Shown here one piece after another: positions 62,401 to 64,000 of a stretch of DNA of 64,000 nucleotides. Location: the NCBI RefSeq assembly GCF_009870125.1, contig NC_046683.1, forward strand, positions 67,161,869-67,225,868, in the 5' to 3' direction. Both the position numbers and the translations under genes were made by a program. The notes under the pieces were generated by a model. It was given only the letters and a program-made list of their open reading frames with translations. It did no database searches and was not told the DNA's origin. This DNA is from Drosophila pseudoobscura (lineage: Eukaryota > Arthropoda > Insecta > Diptera > Drosophilidae). Each line of letters starts with the position of its first letter. Positions within the stretch are counted from its first letter, which is position 1.

Positions 62401-64000
62401 ATCCTGCCAATCGACTGAAATCGGAATGAAGGACATCCATTTTTTCACGATTTTCGCACAAAATCATGATGGTTACATCATTAAATTTTTCGAAAATCGG
62501 CCTCATTTTCGAAGTCGAGATTTTTACACCGATCGACAGTCTGGATCCTCGCGATCCTGGGAGAGTTGTCCCTTCACCGATCTGGCTCTAATTGTCTGAT
62601 ATATAGCCTACCGAAGATTGCCGTATAATTGAAATACTGGTTTCTTCTGCCCGCTATATCTCTGCAATAGGGCGGTCGATCTGGGCGAGGCATGTCTTTC
62701 CGTGATCGGAAGAATCCTGCCAATCGACTGAAATCGGAATGAAGGACATCCAGTTTTTCACGATTTTCGCACAAAATCATGATGGTTACATCATTAAATT
62801 TTGCGAAAATCGGCCTCATTTTCGAAGTCGAGATTTTTACACCGATCGACAGTCTGGATCCTCGCGATCCTGGGAGAGTTGTCCCTTCACCGATCTGGCT
62901 CTAATTGTCTGATATATAGCCTACCGAAGATTGCCGTATAATTGAAATACTGGTTTCTTCTGCACGCTATATCTCTGCAATAGGGCGGCCGATCTGGGCG
63001 AGGCATGTCTTTCCGTGATCGGGAGAATCCTGCCAATCGACTGAAATCGGAATGAAGGACATCCATTTTTTCACGATTTTCGCACAAAATCATGATGGTT
63101 ACATCATTAAATTTTGCGAAAATCGGCCTCATTTTCGAAATCGAGATTTTTACACCGATCGACGGTCTGGATCCTCGCGATCCTGGGAGAGTTGTCCCTT
63201 CACCGATCTGGCCCTAATTGTCTGAGATATAGCCTACGGAAGATTGGCGTATAATTGAAATACTGGTTTCTTCTGAACGCTATATCTCTGCAATAGGGCT
63301 GCCGATCTGGGCGAGACACCGATCGACAGTCTGGATCCTCGCGATCCTGGGAGAGTTGTCCCTTCACCGATCTGGCTCTAATTGTCTGATATATAGCCTA
63401 CCGAAGATTGCCGTATAATTGAAATACTGGTTTCTTCTGCCCGCTATATCTCTGCAATAGGGCGGTCGATCTGGGCGAGGCATGTCTTTCCGTGATTGGA
63501 AGAATCCTGCCAATCGACTGAAATCGGAATGAAGGACATCCAGTTTTTCACGATTTTCGCACAAAATCATGATGGTTACATCATTAAATTTTGCGAAAAT
63601 CGGCCTCATTTTCGAAATCGAGATTTTGACACCGATCGACAGTCTGGATCCTCGCGATCCTGGGAGAGTTGTCCCTTCACCGATCTGGCCCTAATTGTCT
63701 GAGATATAGCCTACGGAAGATTGGCGTATAATTGAAATACTGGTTTCTTCTGAACGCTATATCTCTGCAATAGGGCGGTCGATCTGGGCGAGGCATGTCT
63801 TTCCGTGATCGGGAGAATCCTGCCAATCGACTGAAATCGGAATGAAGGACATCCATTTTTTCACGATTTTCGCACAAAATCATGATGGTTACATCATTAA
63901 ATTTTGCGAAAATCGGCCTCATTTTCGAAATCGAGATTTTGACACCGATCGACAGTCTGGATCCTCGCGATCCTGGGAGAGTTGTCCCTTCACCGATCTG
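56455..64000. repeat. Tandem satellite array, 313-bp and 164-bp monomers, open at the window end
   Basis: About 18 long monomers (start of the GATCTGGCTCTAATTG phase at 56830, 57471, 57948, 58248, 58893, 59177, 59630, 59943, 60409, 60722, 61035, 61501, 61814, 62291, 62574, 62887, 63364, 63677) are interspersed with about eight short ones. The short monomer lacks 149 bp: GGGCGAG joins directly to ACACCGATCGACAG. Each monomer carries CTGGATCCTCGCGATCCTGG. Identity between neighbours is high and decreases leftwards. Most long units contain an 81-codon minus-strand open frame (MRPIFAKFNDV... ending QLEPDR), which I regard as non-coding. The period 313 is not a multiple of three. The first unit at 56455-56640 is the most divergent. 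Confidence 0.95.
59943..62126. repeat. 1092-bp higher-order duplication within the satellite
   Basis: 59943-61034 and 61035-62126 are nearly identical, including a private variant GATTACATTTTGGGAAAATC at 60150 and 61242 and a TGATGTTTACATC variant in the next unit. Only a few substitutions were seen by eye (for example near 60612/61704). The block contains three long monomers (one with an 11-bp deletion) and one short monomer. Confidence 0.85.

Noticed and set aside
56455..64000. CRISPR-like regularity of the terminal repeats
   Set aside because: Units are head-to-tail with no unique spacers and lie in an animal genome; this is satellite DNA.

Overview
This is nuclear DNA of a fruit fly (Drosophila). 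Genes are interrupted by short GT-AG introns, often 55-80 bp. The proteins read as fly orthologues, and the gene set (a Dscam paralogue, cert, Rab19, Arl5, Sbp2, Gr66a, BI-1, Cpsf6) matches, from memory, a cluster near cytological region 66 of D. melanogaster 3L (Muller element D). The repeat content is unlike D. melanogaster. An obscura-group species is my guess and is not proven by the sequence. No rRNA, tRNA or CRISPR array was seen.

Layout. 1-17.1 kb: the 3' two thirds of a plus-strand Dscam gene, probably Dscam4, from mid Ig3 to the stop codon in 24 exons. 17.4-23.8 kb: minus-strand cert, ceramide transfer protein. 23.8-25.5 kb: a tandem promoter-linked repeat and a small gene-like fragment. 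25.9-27.1 kb: a minus-strand DM4/12-family secreted protein. 27.1-31.1 kb: no gene recognised. 31.1-33.3 kb: Rab19 (+) and Arl5 (-), converging. 34.2-36.4 kb: a TXNDC11-like thioredoxin-fold protein (+). 36.6-37.7 kb: Sbp2 (+). 37.8-39.5 kb: Gr66a bitter/caffeine receptor (-). 39.9-41.3 kb: BI-1 (-). 41.5-45 kb: transposon debris, including a hAT transposase relic. 45.5-48.8 kb: Cpsf6 (-). 49-50.4 kb: second copies of the repeats seen at 24 and 43 kb. 51.2-53.2 kb: a secreted alkaline phosphatase (+). 53.5 kb to the end: a Helitron helicase relic, degenerate repeats, one stranded pseudo-exon, and a large homogeneous tandem satellite that runs off the window.

I built all multi-exon models by hand. 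Each complete model sums to an exact multiple of three: cert 609 codons plus stop, DM4/12 346, Rab19 219, Sbp2 325, Gr66a 528, BI-1 244, Cpsf6 649, alkaline phosphatase 521. The Dscam 3' part gives 1667 codons plus stop, in frame across 24 exons. The genes are mostly housekeeping (lipid transfer, Rab/Arl trafficking, selenoprotein decoding, 3'-end processing, ER cell-death suppression) with two neural genes (Dscam4, Gr66a). They are neighbours, not a pathway.

Most notable: the terminal satellite has a 313-bp monomer, a 164-bp deletion derivative and a 1092-bp higher-order duplication, and it is flanked by decayed relatives in both orientations. Separately, a ~900-bp dispersed repeat sits directly upstream of two unrelated genes and carries the M1BP/DREF-type core-promoter motifs.
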